A stretch of 64,000 bases of DNA from Cinclus cinclus. Lineage: Eukaryota; Chordata; Aves; Passeriformes; Cinclidae. How positions within the stretch are numbered: position 1 is the first letter of the stretch; every line of letters starts with the position of its first letter. Of the stretch, positions 31,560 to 64,000 are shown piece after piece. The position numbers and the translations under genes are program-made. The notes under the pieces were generated by a model that had not been told where the DNA came from, made no database searches, and worked only from the letters and a program-made list of their open reading frames with translations. The stretch covers positions 334,612 to 398,611 of the forward strand of contig NC_085083.1 in NCBI RefSeq assembly GCF_963662255.1, given 5' to 3'.

Positions 31560-32190
31560 GACCCCCTCCCCCCGGAACAAGGGACCCCCCCCGAGACTCC
31601 CCCCCACAGAGAGGGGTCCCCTCCGGGGGTGGGGGGTCCCATGGGGGTGGGGGAGTCCCCGGGAGGGGGGTCCTCGTGGTCCTGGAGAAGTTTGTAGCGG
31701 TGGGGGGACTCCCTTGGGGGGGGGTCCCATGAGATCGGGGGGGCCTCAGGGGGGGCTCAGAGGTCTGAGGGGGGTCTTGGGTGGTCTGGGAGTCTTGTGG
31801 GGGCTTGGACGGGGGGGAGGGGGTGAGGACAAGGTCCCAAAGGGTGGTTATGGGGGGGGCTGATATGGGAAGAGAACCTGGGAGGGGCTGCGGGGATTTC
31901 TGGGGGGGGGGGGGTCCCATGAGAGTGGGGGGGTCCTGGGGGGGGGTCCTCGTGGTGCTTGGGAGGGGTTATGGGGTCATGGGGAGGGGTCCTGTGGTCC
32001 TGGAGGGGATTCCATGGGTGGGGGGATTACGGGATCGTGGGGGGGGGGGAAATCCCATGGGGGGGTTCCTTGGGTGTGGGGAGGGGTCCTGGTGGTGCCG
32101 GGTGAGGAATTATGGGGGGGCTCCCATGGGTGGTGGGGTTTGAGGGGGGCTATGGGGGGGGGTGGGGCTCTTGTAGGGGGGTCTCAGGTG
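31560..32190. repeat. Degenerate GGGGGTCCCATGGG tract, GYS1 leader intron
   Basis: Loose repeats of GGGGTCCCATGGGNGTGGGG and GGTCCTGGTGGT, about 20-50 bp apart, followed to 32690 by C-rich sequence with no ordered array. No exon seen. Confidence 0.6.
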
Positions 32191-32697
32191 TGGAGCCCCA
32201 CCCCCCATTTCCCTCCTACTTTTCCCCCCCCCCCCCTCCCCCCATTCCTTTTAACCTCCTGTTTTGGGGCTGTCCCAAGTCCTGGGGACCCCTCCCCAAC
32301 CTGAACCCCCACCCCCCCCTCCCCAATTTCAGGGGTCCTTTCCCCACCCAGTGATTCCCCCCTCCCCCGTTATTCATCTTACTCCCCCACATTTTTGGGG
32401 ATTCCCCCATTACCAGTGTCCCTTCCCCCCCCCCCATGACCCTTCCCCATTTTTGGGGGTCATCCCACAATCCCCCCTCCCCAAATTTTAGGATCGCAGC
32501 TTTCCCATTAATTCCCTCCCAAAACCATTTATTGTTTGTTTTTTTTTTTTTTTTTGAGGGAAGGGGATGTCCCCTGATGTTTTTTGAGTGTCCCATTCCT
32601 CACCCCACCCCACCCCACCCTCCCCCATTTTGGGGGTCCCACGACCTCTCTGTGAGCCCCCCCCCACCCCCAGCCCCCCAATTTTGGGGTCCCCCAG

Positions 32698-63166
<30,469 letters not shown>

Positions 63167-63278
63167 GTGAGGGGGGGCCCGGGGGGCGCCTGGGGGTCAC
63201 TGGGAGTCATTCTGGGGGGTCTGGGGGTCACTGGGAGTCATTCTGGGGGGTCCGGGGGTCACTGGGAGTCATTCTGGG
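63167..63278. repeat. 35-bp repeat running into the gap, GYS1 intron 14
   Basis: About three copies of GGGGGTCACTGGGAGTCATT plus TCTGGGGGGTC, cut by the N run. The gap therefore probably hides a longer array of this unit. Confidence 0.85.
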
Positions 63279-63478
63279 NNNNNNNNNNNNNNNNNNNNNN
63301 NNNNNNNNNNNNNNNNNNNNNNNNNNNNNNNNNNNNNNNNNNNNNNNNNNNNNNNNNNNNNNNNNNNNNNNNNNNNNNNNNNNNNNNNNNNNNNNNNNNN
63401 NNNNNNNNNNNNNNNNNNNNNNNNNNNNNNNNNNNNNNNNNNNNNNNNNNNNNNNNNNNNNNNNNNNNNNNNNNNNNN
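63279..63478. other. Assembly gap (200 N)
   Basis: Exactly 200 N, a typical placeholder length, so the real size is unknown. The next GYS1 exons (YYMSARHMAL... and the phosphorylated tail) are not found on either side. Confidence 0.98.
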
Positions 63479-63594
63479 GGGGTCACGATTTTTTATTTTT
63501 TTTTTTTTTTTGGGGGGGGGGTGGTGAAATTTTTGGGGGCATTTTGGGGGTCTCTGACTCCCCCTCCCCCCCCCCCCTCCCCTCCCCCCCCCAG

Positions 63595-63643
63595 CCGGGC
63601 GCCCCTCGGGATCGGAGAATTTGCTCCAGACCTTCAAGAGGAC
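63595..63643 (+). other. Exon-like 49-nt segment after the gap, gene not identified
   Basis: Flanked by a strong polypyrimidine tract with CAG and by a consensus donor GTGAGTG. One frame reads GRPSGSENLLQTFKR, which does not match the GYS1 C-terminus as I know it. It could be a divergent GYS1 exon or belong to a neighbouring gene. Function not assigned. Confidence 0.4.
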
Positions 63644-63659
63644 GTGAGTGAGGGGGGAC

Positions 63660-64000
63660 CCCTCCCCAAAAATACCCCCGGGACCCCCAAAATAACCCCG
63701 GGAGCCCTAAAATAACCCCGGGATACCCAAAAATAACCCCGGGATACCCAAAAATAACCCCGGGATACCAAAAAATACCCCGGGATCCCAAAAATACCCC
63801 CGGGACCCCCAAAATATCCCCGGGATACCCAAAAATACCCCGGGATACCCAAAAATAACCCCGGGATACCCAAAAATACCCCCGGGACCCCCAAAATAAC
63901 CCCGGGATACCCAAAAATACCCCCGGGAACCCCAAAATAACCCCGGGATACCCAAAAATACCCCGGGAACCCCAAAATAACCCCGGGATACCCAAAAATA
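63660..64000. repeat. AAAATAACCCCGGGATACCC array at the right edge
   Basis: About 16 units of 18-22 bp running off the window. It lies just after the donor of the exon-like segment at 63643. Confidence 0.92.

Overview
This 64 kb window is vertebrate nuclear DNA. It is most likely from a bird, on a small, very GC-rich microchromosome. Five multi-exon housekeeping or metabolic genes were reconstructed exon by exon: SNRNP70 (-, 5' part only), KCNA7 (+, complete), PNKP (+, complete, 16 coding exons), RUVBL2 (-, complete, 15 coding exons) and GYS1 (+, 14 coding exons, C-terminus lost at an assembly gap). The bird call is an inference. It rests on short exons with about 80-95% protein similarity to the human orthologues as I remember them, introns made almost wholly of G-rich or C-rich minisatellites, no recognisable mammalian interspersed repeat, and human chr19q13-type genes of the kind often missing from early avian assemblies.

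Layout: 11-1045 SNRNP70 (-); 1046-4299 a divergent intergenic region with a CpG/ETS/NRF1 promoter and a cluster of RFX X-boxes; 4300-7709 KCNA7 (+); 7710-9280 minisatellite, a polyA signal, a CTCF-like site and the PNKP promoter (CRE, ETS); 9281-20259 PNKP (+); a convergent junction of about 100 bp; 20365-30704 RUVBL2 (-); 30705-32697 a bidirectional promoter and 5' leader; 32698-63166 GYS1 (+); 63279-63478 a 200-N gap; then an unidentified exon-like segment and another array. The order SNRNP70-KCNA7-(PNKP)-RUVBL2-GYS1 is the mirror image of the human order, with PNKP sitting where mammals have NTF4 and the LH/CG beta genes.

Biological roles: U1 snRNP recognition of 5' splice sites (SNRNP70), a voltage-gated K+ channel (KCNA7), DNA-end repair (PNKP), an AAA+ ATPase of chromatin remodelers and R2TP (RUVBL2), and muscle-type glycogen synthase (GYS1). 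They are neighbours, not a pathway. Many very long open frames in the window are artefacts of tandem arrays whose units lack stop codons.

The most unusual signal is that many intronic arrays contain copies of exon edges. The arrays include the last 24-73 nt of an exon plus its splice donor, or an acceptor plus the first bases of an exon, repeated up to about 21 times beside the working junction. The clearest cases are RUVBL2 exon 4 (Walker A, 11 extra donor copies), GYS1 exon 3 (7 extra copies of its 3' 72 nt), GYS1 exon 4 (3 copies) and GYS1 exon 5 (about 21 eroded copies). Other notable points are two single-base deletions in the GYS1 active-site exon, a GC-AG intron in PNKP, and an E2F-motif minisatellite shared, in sense orientation, by PNKP and RUVBL2.
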